The notes beneath the pieces were generated by a model. The model made no database searches. It was not told the DNA's origin and saw nothing but the letters and a program-made list of their open reading frames with translations. DNA of 64,000 nucleotides. Origin: Chrysaora quinquecirrha (taxonomy: Eukaryota; Cnidaria; Scyphozoa; Semaeostomeae; Pelagiidae). Position 1 is the first letter of the stretch; the number at the start of each line of letters is the position of its first letter. The stretch lies in NCBI GenBank assembly GCA_014526335.1, contig JACTAT010000006.1, positions 4,781,202 through 4,845,201 of the forward strand, in the 5' to 3' direction. Positions 52,401-59,490 of this stretch are shown here, piece after piece. Position numbers and translations under genes: made by a program.

Positions 52401-55400
52401 GTTTATGAATTCTGGCACTGTTGGATACTTCAACAGCCCAGTTAGCTCAGTCGGTAGAGCATCAGGCTTTTAAACTGAGGGTCGCGGGTTCAAGTCCCTC
52501 ACTGGGCGTGAATGCTGTTCTTTGTCCCTTAAATTATCTATTGGTTACTGATTATGAATTCTTGCACTGTTAGATACTTCAACAGCCCAGTTAGCTCAGT
52601 CGGTAGAGCATCAGGCTTTTAACCTGAGGGTCGCAGTTTCAAGTCCCTCACTGGGCGTGAATGCTGATCTTTGTCCCTTAAATTATCTATTGGTTACTGA
52701 TTATGAATTCTTGCACTGTTAGATACTTCAACAGCCCAGTTAGCTCAGTCGGTAGAGCATCAGGCTTTTAACCTGAGGGTCGCGGGTTCAAGTCCCTCAC
52801 TGGGCGTGAATGCTGTTCTTTGTCCCTTAAATTATCTATTGGTTACTGATTATGAATTCTTGCACTGTTAGATACTTCAACAGCCCAGTTAGCTCAGTCG
52901 GTAGAGCATCAGGCTTTTAACCTGAGGGTTGCGGGTTCAAGTCCCTCACTGGGCGTGAATGCTGTTCTTTGTCCTAAATTATCTATTGGTTACTGATTAT
53001 GAATCCTTGCACTGTTAGATTCTTCAAAAGCCCAGTTAGCTCAGTCGGTAGACCTTCAGTCTTTTAACCTGAGGGTCGTGGGTTCAAGTCCCTCACTGGG
53101 CGTGAATGCTGTTCTTTGTCCCTTAAATTATCTATTGGTTACTGATTATGAATTCTTGCACTGTTAGATACATCAACAGCCCAGTTAGCTCAGTCGGTAG
53201 AGCATCAGGCTTTTAACCTGAGGGGTGCGAGTTCAAGTCCCTCACTGGGCGTGAATGCTTTTCTTTGTCCCTTAAATTATCTATTGTTTACTGATTATGA
53301 ATTCTTGCACTGTTAGATTCTTCAACAGCCCAGTTAGGTCAGTCGGTAGACCATCAGTCTTTTAACCTGAGGGTCGTGGGTTCAAGTCCCTCACCGGGCG
53401 TGAATGCTCTTCTTTGTCCCTTAAATTATCTATTGGTTACTGATTATGAATTCTTGCACTGTTAGATACTTCAACAGCCCAGTTAGCTCAGTCGGTAGAG
53501 CATCAGGCTTTTAACCTGAGGGTCGCGGGTTCAAGTCCTCACTGGGCGTGAATGCTGTTCTTTGTCCCTTAAATTATCTATTGGTTACTGATTATGAATT
53601 CTTGCACTGTTAGATACTTCAACAGCCCAGTTAGCTCAGTCGGTAGAGCATCAGGCTTTTAACCTGAGGGTCGCGAGTTCAAGTCCTCACTGGGCGTGAA
53701 TGCTGTTCTTTGTCCCTTAAATTATCTATTGGTTACTGATTATGAATTCTTGCACTGTTAGATACTTCAACAGCCCAGTTAGCTCAGTCGGTAGAGCATC
53801 AGGCTTTTAACCTGAGGGTCGCGGGTTCAAGTCCTCACTGGGCGTGAATGCTGTTCTTTGTCCCTTAAATTATCTATTGGTTACTGATTATGAATTCTTG
53901 CACTGTTAGATACTTCAACAGCCCAGTTAGCTCAGTCGGTAGAGCATCAGGCTTTTAACCTGAGGGTTGCGGGTTCAAGTCCCTCACTGGGCGTGAATGC
54001 TGTTCTTTGTCCCTTAAATTATCTATTGGTTACTGATTATGAATTCTTGCACTGTGAGATGCTTCAACAGCCCAGTTAGCTCAGTCGATAGAGCATCAGA
54101 TTTTTAACCTGAGGGTCGCGGGTTCAAGTCCCTCGCTGGGCGTGAATGCTGTTCTTTGTCCCTTAAATTATCTATTGGTTACTGATTATGAATCCTTGCA
54201 CTGTTAGATTCTTCAAAAGCCCAGTTAGCTCAGTCGGTAGACCTTCAGTCTTTTAACCTGAGGGTCGTGGTTTCAAGTCCCTCACTGGGCGTGAATGCTG
54301 TTCTTTGTCCCTTAAATTATCTATTGGTTACTGATTATGAATTCTTGCACTGTTAGATACATCAACAGCCCAGTTAGCTCAGTCGGTAGAGCATCAGGCT
54401 TTTAACCTGAGGGCTGCGAGTTCAAGTCCCTCACTGGGCGTGAATGCTGTTCTTTGTCCCTTAAATTATCTATTGTTTACTGATTATGAATTCTTGCACT
54501 GTTAGATTCTTCAACAGCCCAGTTAGGTCAGTCGGTAGACCATCAGTCTTTTAACCTGAGGGTCGTGGGTTCAAGTCCCTCACTGGGCGTGAATGCTCTT
54601 CTTTGTCCCTTAAATTATCTATTGGTTACTGATTATGAATTCTTGCACTGTTAGATGCTTCAACAGCCCAGTTAGCCCAGTCGGTAGAGCATCAGGCTTT
54701 TAACCTGAGGGTTGCGGGTTCAAGTCCTTCAATGGGCCTGAAAATGCTGTTCTTTGTCCCTTAAATTATCTATTGGTTACTGATTATGAATTCTTGCACT
54801 GTTAGATACTTCAACAGCCCAGTTAGCTCAGTCGGTAGAGCATCAGGCTTTTAACCTGAGGGTTGCGGGTTCAAGTCCCTCACTGGGCGTGAATGCTGTT
54901 CTTTGTCCCTTAAATTATTTATTGTTTACTGATTATGAATTCTTGCACTGTTAGATACTTCAACAGCCCAGTTAGCTCAGTCGGTAGAGCATCGGTCTTT
55001 TAACCTGAGGGTCGCTGGTTCAAGTCTCTCACTGGGCGTGAATGCTGTTCTTTGTCCATTAAATTATCTATTGGTTCCTGATTATGAATTCTTGCACTGT
55101 TAGATACTTCAACAGCCCAGTTAGCTCAGTCGGTAGAGCATCAGGCTTTTAACCTGAGGGTCGCGGGTTCAAGTCCCTCACTGGGCGTGAATGCTGTTCT
55201 TTGTCCCTTAAATTATCTATTGGTTACTGATTATGAATTTTTGCACTGTTAGATACTTCAACAGCCCAGTTAGCTGAGTCGGTAGAGCATCAGGCTTTTA
55301 ATCTGAGGGTTGTGGGTTCAAGTCCCTCACTGGGCGTGAATGCTGTCCTTTGTCCCTTAAATTATCTATTTGTTACTGATTATGAATTCTTGCACTGTTA

Positions 55401-57873
55401 GATACTTCAACAGCCCAGTTAGCTCAGTCGGTAGAGCATCAGGCTTTTAACCTGAGGGTTGCGGGTTCAAGTCCCTCACTGTGCGTGAATGCTGTTCTTT
55501 GTCCCTTAAATTATCTATTAGTTACTGATTATGAATTCTTGCACTGTTAGATACTTCAACAGCCCAGTTAGCTCAGTCGGTAGAGCATCGGTCTTTTAAC
55601 CTAAGGGTCGCTGGATCAAGTCTCTCACTGGGCGTGAATGCTGTTCTTTGTCCATTAAATTATCTATTGGTTCCTGATTATGAATTCTTGCACTGTTAGA
55701 TACTTCAACAGCCCAGTTAGCTCAGTCGGTAGAGCATCAGGCTTTTAACCTGAGGGTCGCGGGTTCAAGTCCCTCACTGGGCGTGAATGCTGTTCTTTGT
55801 CCCTTAAATTATCTATTGGTTACTGATTATGAATTCTTGCACTGTTAGATACTTCAACAGCCCAGTTAGCTGAGTCGGTAGAGCATCAGGCTTTTAATCT
55901 GAGGGTTGTGGGTTCAAGTCCCTCACTGGGCGTGAATGCTGTCCTTTGTCCCTTAAATTATCTATTTGTTACTGATTATGAATTCTTGCACTGTTAGATA
56001 CTTCAACAGCCCAGTTAGCTCAGTCGGTAGAGCATCAGGCTTTTAACCTGAGGGTTGCGGGTTCAAGTCCCTCACTGTGCGTGAATGCTGTTCTTTGTCC
56101 CTTAAATTATCTATTAGTTACTGATTATGAATTCTTGCACTGTTAGATACTTCAACAGCCCAGTTAGCTCAGTCGGTAGAGCATCAGGCTTTTAACCTGA
56201 GGGCTGCGAGTTCAAGTCCCTCACTGGGCGTGAATGCTTTTCTTTGTCCCTTAAATTATCTATTGGTTACTGATTATGAATTCTTGCACTGTTAGATACT
56301 TCAACAGCCCAGTTAGCTCAGTCGGTAGAGCTTCAGGCTTTTAACCTGAGGGTCGTGGGTTCAAGTCCTTCAATGGGCCTGAAAATGCTGTTCTTTGTCC
56401 CTTAAATTATCTATTGGTTACTGATTATGAATTCTTGCACTGTTAGATACTTCAACAGCCCAGTTAGCTCAGTCGGTAGAGCATCAGGCTTTTAACCTGA
56501 GGGTTGCGGGTTCAAGTCCCTCACTGGGCGTGAATGCTGTTCTTTGTCCCTTAAATTATCTATTGTTTACTGATTATGAATTCTTGCACTGTTAGATACT
56601 TCAACAGCCCAGTTAGCTCAGTCGGTAGAGCATCGGTCTTTTAACCTAAGGGTCGCTGGATCAAGTCTCTCACTGGGCGTGAATGCTGTTCTTTGTCCAT
56701 TAAATTATCTATTGGTTCCTGATTATGAATTCTTGCACTGTTAGATACTTCAACAGCCCAGTTAGCTGAGTCGGTAGAGCATCAGGCTTTTAACCTGAGG
56801 GTTGTGGGTTCAAGTCCCTCACTGGGCGTGAATGCTGTCCTTTGTCCCTTAAATTATCTATTGGTTACTGATTATGAATTCTTGCACTGTTAGATACTTC
56901 AACAGCCCAGTTAGCTCAGTCGGTAGAGCATCAGGCTTTTAACCTGAGGGTTGCGGGTTCAAGTCCCTCACTGTGCGTGAATGCTGTTCTTTGTCCCTTA
57001 AATTATCTATTAGTTACTGATTATGAATTCTTGCACTGTTAGATACTTCAACAGCCCAGTTAGCTCAGTCGGTAGAGCATCAGGCTTTTAACCTGAGGGT
57101 TGCGGGTTCAAGTCCCTCACTGGGCGTGAATGCTGTTCTTTGTCCCTTAAATTTATCTATTGGTTACTGATTATGAATTCTTGCACTGTTAGATACTTCA
57201 ACAGCCCAGTTAGCTGAGTCGGTAGAGCATCAGGCTTTTAACCTGAGGATCGCGGGTTCATGTCCCTCACTGGGCGTGAATGCTGTTCTTTGTCCCTTAA
57301 ATTATCTATTAGTTACTGATTATGAATTCTTGCATTGTTAGATACTTAATCAGCCAAGTTATCTCAGTCTTTAGAGCACATCAGCATGATAGGCAACAGT
57401 TATTGGTATTATAGGCTCCGCTTTTTTGCTTACTGAATCAAATAGTAGCTTATTTATATTGACCATTTAGATGGTAAATATGTGTCTCTATTATTTATGT
57501 ATATTGAAGAGGATCTGGACTCGGAAGACATTGTAATCAGCTTAACATAGAGCCTATAACAACTTTGATAGGTATCGAATATTAATTTTTGCAAACGAAA
57601 ATGTCGTCTGTGTTTGCAACTATATTTTTTCCTTGTGAATTTCTATTTTTCACCTCTCTCTAATCAGCACCCTTCTCTCTGAGGCCAAAAGTTAGGGAGA
57701 ATACGGTTTGCAGTGTTCTTGTTCTCTGTTAATTTGTTTAATTGAAATTTCCTTTCTACATTTTTATTTTTCTCGTAGGACATCGACAAGAACTAACGGT
57801 TCTTCGCATAAACAAGATAAATGTGAATCATCATTGTGTGGATGGCGAAACTTCGTTAAATACTAGTATGTGA
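7416..57873 (+). CDS. MRPL21: Mitochondrial large-subunit ribosomal protein L21 (bL21m), 8 exons
   Basis: Exons are 7416-7509, 8309-8392, 8566-8625, 8834-8908, 10231-10319, 11439-11491, 11643-11746 and 57779-57873, giving 217 aa (human MRPL21 is about 205). Residues 1-45 look like a mitochondrial presequence. The L21 domain follows: FAVVHFGGRQHK (99-110), GDKIKLQKILMVGG, LIGKPLL, then the signature block I171 to T193 ending in GHRQ. That block matches the PROSITE L21 pattern exactly across the exon 7/8 junction (CAA G|GA CAT CGA CAA). Exon 3 is the least certain: frame needs the acceptor at 8565 (CTCTGCAG), not the upstream TTTCCAG, and a GC donor at 8626. The last intron is 46,032 bp and contains the tRNA array. 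The ATG has good context and lies in a YY1-like motif. Confidence 0.9.
7817..8214. mobile_element. MITE with ~33-bp terminal inverted repeats
   Basis: The left end (7817-7853) reads TTTCTG..GTACACGTTTTT then TATAAGAAAGT. The right end (about 8180-8214) is its inverted complement with a few differences. The interior carries several further TAAGAAAGT motifs. It has no coding capacity and lies in MRPL21 intron 1, which fits a non-autonomous DNA transposon. Confidence 0.75.
8909..10230 (+). other. MRPL21 intron 4
   Basis: This 1,322-bp intron runs from donor GTAAGT to acceptor TTTTCTAG. It contains a (TATG)n microsatellite at 9113-9134 and an imperfect CATTTCATTT run near 8930-8950. I recognise nothing else in it. 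Confidence 0.75.
10320..11438 (+). other. MRPL21 intron 5
   Basis: This intron runs from donor GTAAGT to acceptor TTTTCTAG. It is AT-rich unique-looking sequence with no open frame, RNA gene or repeat structure that I could support. Confidence 0.7.
11747..12244 (+). other. 5' flank of the tRNA array inside MRPL21 intron 7
   Basis: Unique AT-rich intron sequence lies between exon 7 and the first, truncated array unit. Reading through the donor would add about 25 residues and stop at 11818-11820. I see no AATAAA in this stretch, so there is no obvious early polyadenylation site before the array. Confidence 0.65.
12245..12299 (+). pseudogene. 5'-truncated tRNA-Lys at array edge
   Basis: Homology to the unit begins abruptly in the D arm (GTAGAGCATC), so the acceptor 5' strand and A box are missing. 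The anticodon arm, T arm and 3' acceptor strand remain, with changes such as CACTCGGCG. It is followed by a diverged spacer and marks the 5' boundary of the array. Confidence 0.9.
12376..12448 (+). tRNA. tRNA-Lys (UUU), first complete copy and type sequence
   Basis: The cloverleaf is clear: acceptor GCCCAGT/ACTGGGC (7 perfect pairs), discriminator G, D stem GCTC/GAGC, anticodon stem TCAGG/CCTGA with loop CTTTTAA (anticodon UUU), variable loop GGGTC, T loop TTCAAGT. It carries lysine to AAA/AAG codons. A box TAGCTCAGTCGG and B box GGTTCAAGTCC match the Pol III consensus. The T stem GCGGG/CCCTC has one C50-U64 mismatch, shared by nearly the whole array. CCA is not encoded, as usual in eukaryotes. 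No run of four T follows in the spacer. The sequence resembles metazoan cytosolic tRNA-Lys. Confidence 0.92.
12376..30155 (+). tRNA. Array block 1: 120 tRNA-Lys(UUU) units, homogenised
   Basis: There are 120 consecutive copies with starts at 12376, 12525, 12674, 12823 and so on; the last is 30084. The first few carry private changes (12525 has CAGCCGG, 12674 has GATCGTGG, 13121 has GAGAGTCGCGGTTTC). From 13270 onward the copies are almost identical. The recurrent variable sites are CCC versus CC in the T stem (24 deletions) and C/T in the spacer (GCACTGTT or GCATTGTT). All anticodons are UUU. Confidence 0.93.
30232..30367 (+). pseudogene. Rearranged pair of tRNA-Lys fragments
   Basis: The tRNA starting at 30232 breaks off after GAGGGT (about 30278) and joins directly to the end of a spacer (GTTAGATACTTCAACA). 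A second tRNA starts at 30295 and goes from GAGCATC straight to GCGGGTTC, so it lacks the anticodon arm (20 nt lost). Both are non-functional. Spacing is 63 and 129 nt instead of 149. Short shared bases at the joints suggest unequal or microhomology-mediated recombination. Confidence 0.9.
30424..38602 (+). tRNA. Array block 2: 55 tRNA-Lys(UUU) units
   Basis: These are 55 copies of the main family, with 14 CCC-to-CC deletions and one GCGGTTC deletion (37441 region). A single unit at 32803 belongs to the GCCAAGTTAACTCAG subfamily that is common further downstream. Variants TTTAGCTCAG and GAGAGTCGCGGTTTC recur near 30725, 36830 and 38045. All anticodons are UUU. Confidence 0.92.
42171..42243 (+). 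tRNA. tRNA-Lys (CUU) variant copy 1
   Basis: The anticodon loop is CTCTTAA, giving anticodon CUU (lysine, AAG). It belongs to the GCCAAGTTAACTCAG subfamily with AATGGGC at the 3' strand, leaving mismatches at 4-69 and 6-67. Confidence 0.8.
42766..42838 (+). tRNA. tRNA-Lys (CUU) variant copy 2
   Basis: Same subfamily and anticodon loop CTCTTAA as the copy at 42171; 3' strand AATGGGC. Confidence 0.8.
43063..43135 (+). tRNA. tRNA-Lys (CUU) variant copy 3
   Basis: Anticodon loop CTCTTAA and 3' strand AATGGGC. It lies two units downstream of the copy at 42766. Confidence 0.8.
43957..44029 (+). tRNA. tRNA-Lys (CUU) variant copy 4
   Basis: Anticodon loop CTCTTAA and 3' strand AATGGGC. Neighbouring units are of the main UUU family. 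Confidence 0.8.
46929..47001 (+). tRNA. tRNA-Lys (CUU) variant copy 5
   Basis: Anticodon loop CTCTTAA and 3' strand AATGGGC. It directly follows a GCCAAGT/AATTGGC unit. Confidence 0.8.
47078..47150 (+). tRNA. tRNA-Lys (CUU) variant copy 6
   Basis: Anticodon loop CTCTTAA. It also has CGTTAGAGC in place of CGGTAGAGC, which alters the A box and D loop, so expression is more doubtful. Confidence 0.7.
48417..48489 (+). tRNA. tRNA-Lys (CUU) variant copy 7
   Basis: Anticodon loop CTCTTAA and 3' strand AATGGGC. Confidence 0.8.
48715..48787 (+). tRNA. tRNA-Lys (CUU) variant copy 8
   Basis: Anticodon loop CTCTTAA and 3' strand AATGGGC. It lies two units after the copy at 48417, the same spacing as 42766 and 43063. 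Confidence 0.8.
49608..49680 (+). tRNA. tRNA-Lys (CUU) variant copy 9
   Basis: Anticodon loop CTCTTAA on a hybrid body: a main-family GCCCAGT 5' end, then TTAACTCAG, with 3' end TTCAATGGGCG. It looks like a gene-conversion product between subfamilies. Confidence 0.75.
51098..57276 (+). tRNA. Array block 4: 42 diverged tRNA-Lys(UUU) units
   Basis: Copies here carry many private and shared substitutions. Some break structure: CTTTTAAAATGA (52141 region) disrupts the anticodon stem, GGATCAAGTCT alters the B box, and GCTGAGTC alters the D arm. Spacers also diverge (GTCCATTAAATT, GGTTCCTG, CTGATCTTTG). Two copies contain CCTGAAAATGC insertions. Seven have the CCC-to-CC deletion. The last complete copy is 57204-57276, and its B box reads GGTTCATGTCC. 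Many copies here may be pseudogenes. Confidence 0.88.
53001..54610 (+). repeat. Eight-unit higher-order duplication
   Basis: A run of distinctive units (GAATCCTTGC...CTTCAAAAGCCC, GTAGACCTTCAGTC, then ATACATCAACAG, then AGTTAGGTCAG) begins at 53001 and again at 54190. The offset of 1,189 bp equals eight 149-bp units less three one-base deletions, so the block was copied as a multimer. Confidence 0.85.
57353..57384 (+). pseudogene. Degenerate tRNA-Lys fragment at 3' array edge
   Basis: After a normal spacer, the sequence CAGCCAAGTTATCTCAG then CTTTAGAGCACATCAG follows a tRNA 5' half with changes and then departs into unique intron DNA. It marks the 3' array boundary. Confidence 0.8.
57385..57778 (+). 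other. 3' flank of the array inside MRPL21 intron 7
   Basis: Unique intron sequence runs from the array edge to the acceptor of the last exon. A T-rich tract (TTTTTATTTTTCTCGTAG) immediately precedes exon 8, as expected for a 3' splice site. Confidence 0.7.
57779..57873 (+). CDS. MRPL21: MRPL21 terminal exon (exon 8)
   Basis: The exon encodes (G)HRQELTVLRINKINVNHHC and ends at TGA after 30 codons. It completes the L21 signature begun in exon 7, and the phase matches (one base from exon 7 plus GA gives Gly187). The TVLRIN tail resembles the C-terminal end of animal MRPL21. Without it the protein would lose GHRQ and the last strand of the L21 domain. It is recorded separately because it lies 46 kb from exon 7. 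Confidence 0.9.
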
Positions 57874-58540
57874 GTTATACTGAAAAATGAAAGGAACTGA
57901 GATGGTTTGAAAGGCCCTTTTAGCATCTTACTATTTGATGCAGATCTACAAGAGGTGCTATTTTGAACGTCGAATTTGTAATCATAATATCACAGTATAT
58001 CTTTATTTGACTGGTGTACTGTCAGTAGTAACGTACTGTTTCAATTCCTCTGTGATATAATGCATGTAAAGAATATCTTAACAGTGGTATATTGTGCATT
58101 GATATGCCCTTACTGTTTTCTTTGCGATGTAATATGTTGTATTAGACAATTTACCTCTGAAATAGACTTATTACACGAGTCTAAGTTGCCCTCATATAAT
58201 CTGGTCCAAGCAGCAATTCGCTACACTGAGCAGTTTGAGCAGCTTTCCAACAGCAACAACAACTAAAGATAACTGTGACTCTTGTAATAAGTCTACCTTT
58301 GAAACTCGGTCTGAAACTCTGATGGTTTCGAAGTTTCGAAGTTTTGTACCTTGCGATTTGCTTCCCTCATGTAGGCGATTTCTATCCTGATTTTTATTTT
58401 TCTTGATATCTGTCCCAGAGTGCACCGTTCTTTTCTGTTTTTCATACTCTTCCTCTCTCTTAGAATTTAAATAAATTTCTTCTCACAAGAAATTGAAAGT
58501 CCACCTGAAATTTCAAACTGACCCGAAAAACTGACATGAC
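57874..58540. other. MRPL21 3' flank with a small inverted-repeat element
   Basis: The likely 3' UTR holds a possible AATAAA at 58470-58475. An inverted pair, ATAGACTTATTACACGAGTC (58162-58181) and GACTCTTGTAATAAGTCTAC (58276-58295), bounds a ~135-bp MITE-like element. A second diverged copy of its right half lies at about 59760-59845. The 68-codon open frame across it does not look like a gene. Confidence 0.5.
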
Positions 58541-58654
58541 AATCACACGAGTGTAACTGGATCGGCTCTGGTCCGATTCAGAGCCAGTTTGGCTCGAAAA
58601 CGCGTTCCGTTTACACGGGATCTCTTGGATCTGTCCCTTTTCAGGCTCTTTGTA

Positions 58655-58965
58655 GGGCCTGTTTACATGGAGGCGGGCCAGCCCGGTTAGACGAGCTGGC
58701 TCCGTTAGGCGAGATCCTTTTTCAGAGCGTTTACATGGATAAATTTTCCAGCCCGGTTAGCCGAGCTAGCATTGCTTATTCACACTATTCCATTCTTTTC
58801 TGTCAGAATTTCACCTCGCCTGACCGGGCTGGCCCGCTCTCCATATAAACGCAAAGTGATCAAACAAAAGATTATTTTGTTCCCACAGATCTCGGCCTGG
58901 TGAGATCCCGCGTCCTTTGATCACGGATCTCGCCTCACCGGGCTGGGTGATTGTTCATGTAAACA
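58655..58965. mobile_element. Foldback element with two direct and two inverted GC-rich subrepeats
   Basis: The motif GTTTACATGG...CAGCCCGGTTAG with GAG/GCGAG occurs near 58661-58694 and 58729-58766. Its inverted complement (CTCGCCTGACCGGGCTGG ... ATATAAAC) occurs at 58814-58850 and again at 58929-58965. The segment is GC-rich in an AT-rich setting and could fold into a long stem. It is probably a non-autonomous foldback transposon, extending perhaps from 58540 to 59000. Confidence 0.6.
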
Positions 58966-58999
58966 CAAGATCGCATCCCAACTGGTACGGATTCGAAAC

Positions 59000-59490
59000 G
59001 TGACTAGAAGTGAATGAATAAAGCCTCCAAGAACACATAGCTAGCTTTTCCGATAAGAGATAGAATTTTCTGCTTAGCACCTCACAAGATGCTGCTCTGA
59101 TAAAAAGAAGAAATTTCAAGCAGTCAATTTCAGCAATTTTTCGTTTTTAGTGCTTTTTGGTCATATTATGCTAAAAGGCTTGCAAATGACGGTCATTAAC
59201 CAGAGGACGCATACCGTGCCTTTGTCAAGGCTCTAAAGGGCATTTTTTCAAAAATTCCCCACTGTTGTAGTCTTTCCCTTTGATTTTCTTTCCTTTAAAC
59301 AAATATCAGATTAGAACCCTCACTACCCCAAGCCCCCTTCCCCCATAGAGCTCAGTTTGCTTCGGCATCCCTGCATAAGGGCCCATCTTACCGAATTCCG
59401 ATGGGTCGATAGGTGCCTGTACCACAGGTACCCTTCATATGGAAGTTCTTTGCACTGGACTAGAATTCAATAAAATGCTTTTCAGCATGG
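59000..59490. other. Upstream region of the CAP-protein gene
   Basis: This AT-rich sequence lies before the signal-peptide exon and should hold the promoter. I see no convincing TATA box or other motif. Confidence 0.5.

Larger units (their letters stand above)
12245..57384 (+). repeat. Tandem tRNA-Lys array, 303 units of ~149 bp plus two edge remnants
   Basis: A 149-bp unit (73-nt tRNA-Lys plus 76-nt spacer) repeats head-to-tail on the plus strand. From the tRNA start at 12376 to the last complete one at 57204 I count 302 steps. I scored 66 one-base CCC-to-CC deletions, two other one-base and one two-base deletions, four insertions totalling 6 bases, and one rearranged pair. With these, length divided by 149 closes on whole numbers in each sub-block: 120 units up to 30232, two rearranged, 55 from 30424, one at 38604, 83 from 38753 and 42 from 51098. 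The spacer is as uniform as the gene, and almost every unit has one GAATTC. The array takes up 70% of the window and sits wholly within the last MRPL21 intron. Confidence 0.97.

Noticed and set aside
12376..57276. Mitochondrial origin of the tRNA array
   Set aside because: The tRNA has standard D and T loops and Pol III A and B boxes, and it resembles cytosolic metazoan tRNA-Lys.
12245..57384. CRISPR-like regular repeat array
   Set aside because: The whole 149-bp unit, spacer included, is repeated, and the conserved part folds as a tRNA. There are no unique spacers and the context is eukaryotic.
58060..58266. Plus-strand open frame ending in an Asn/Ser run
   Set aside because: It crosses an inverted-repeat element, part of which recurs at 59760-59845, so it is repeat-derived rather than a gene.
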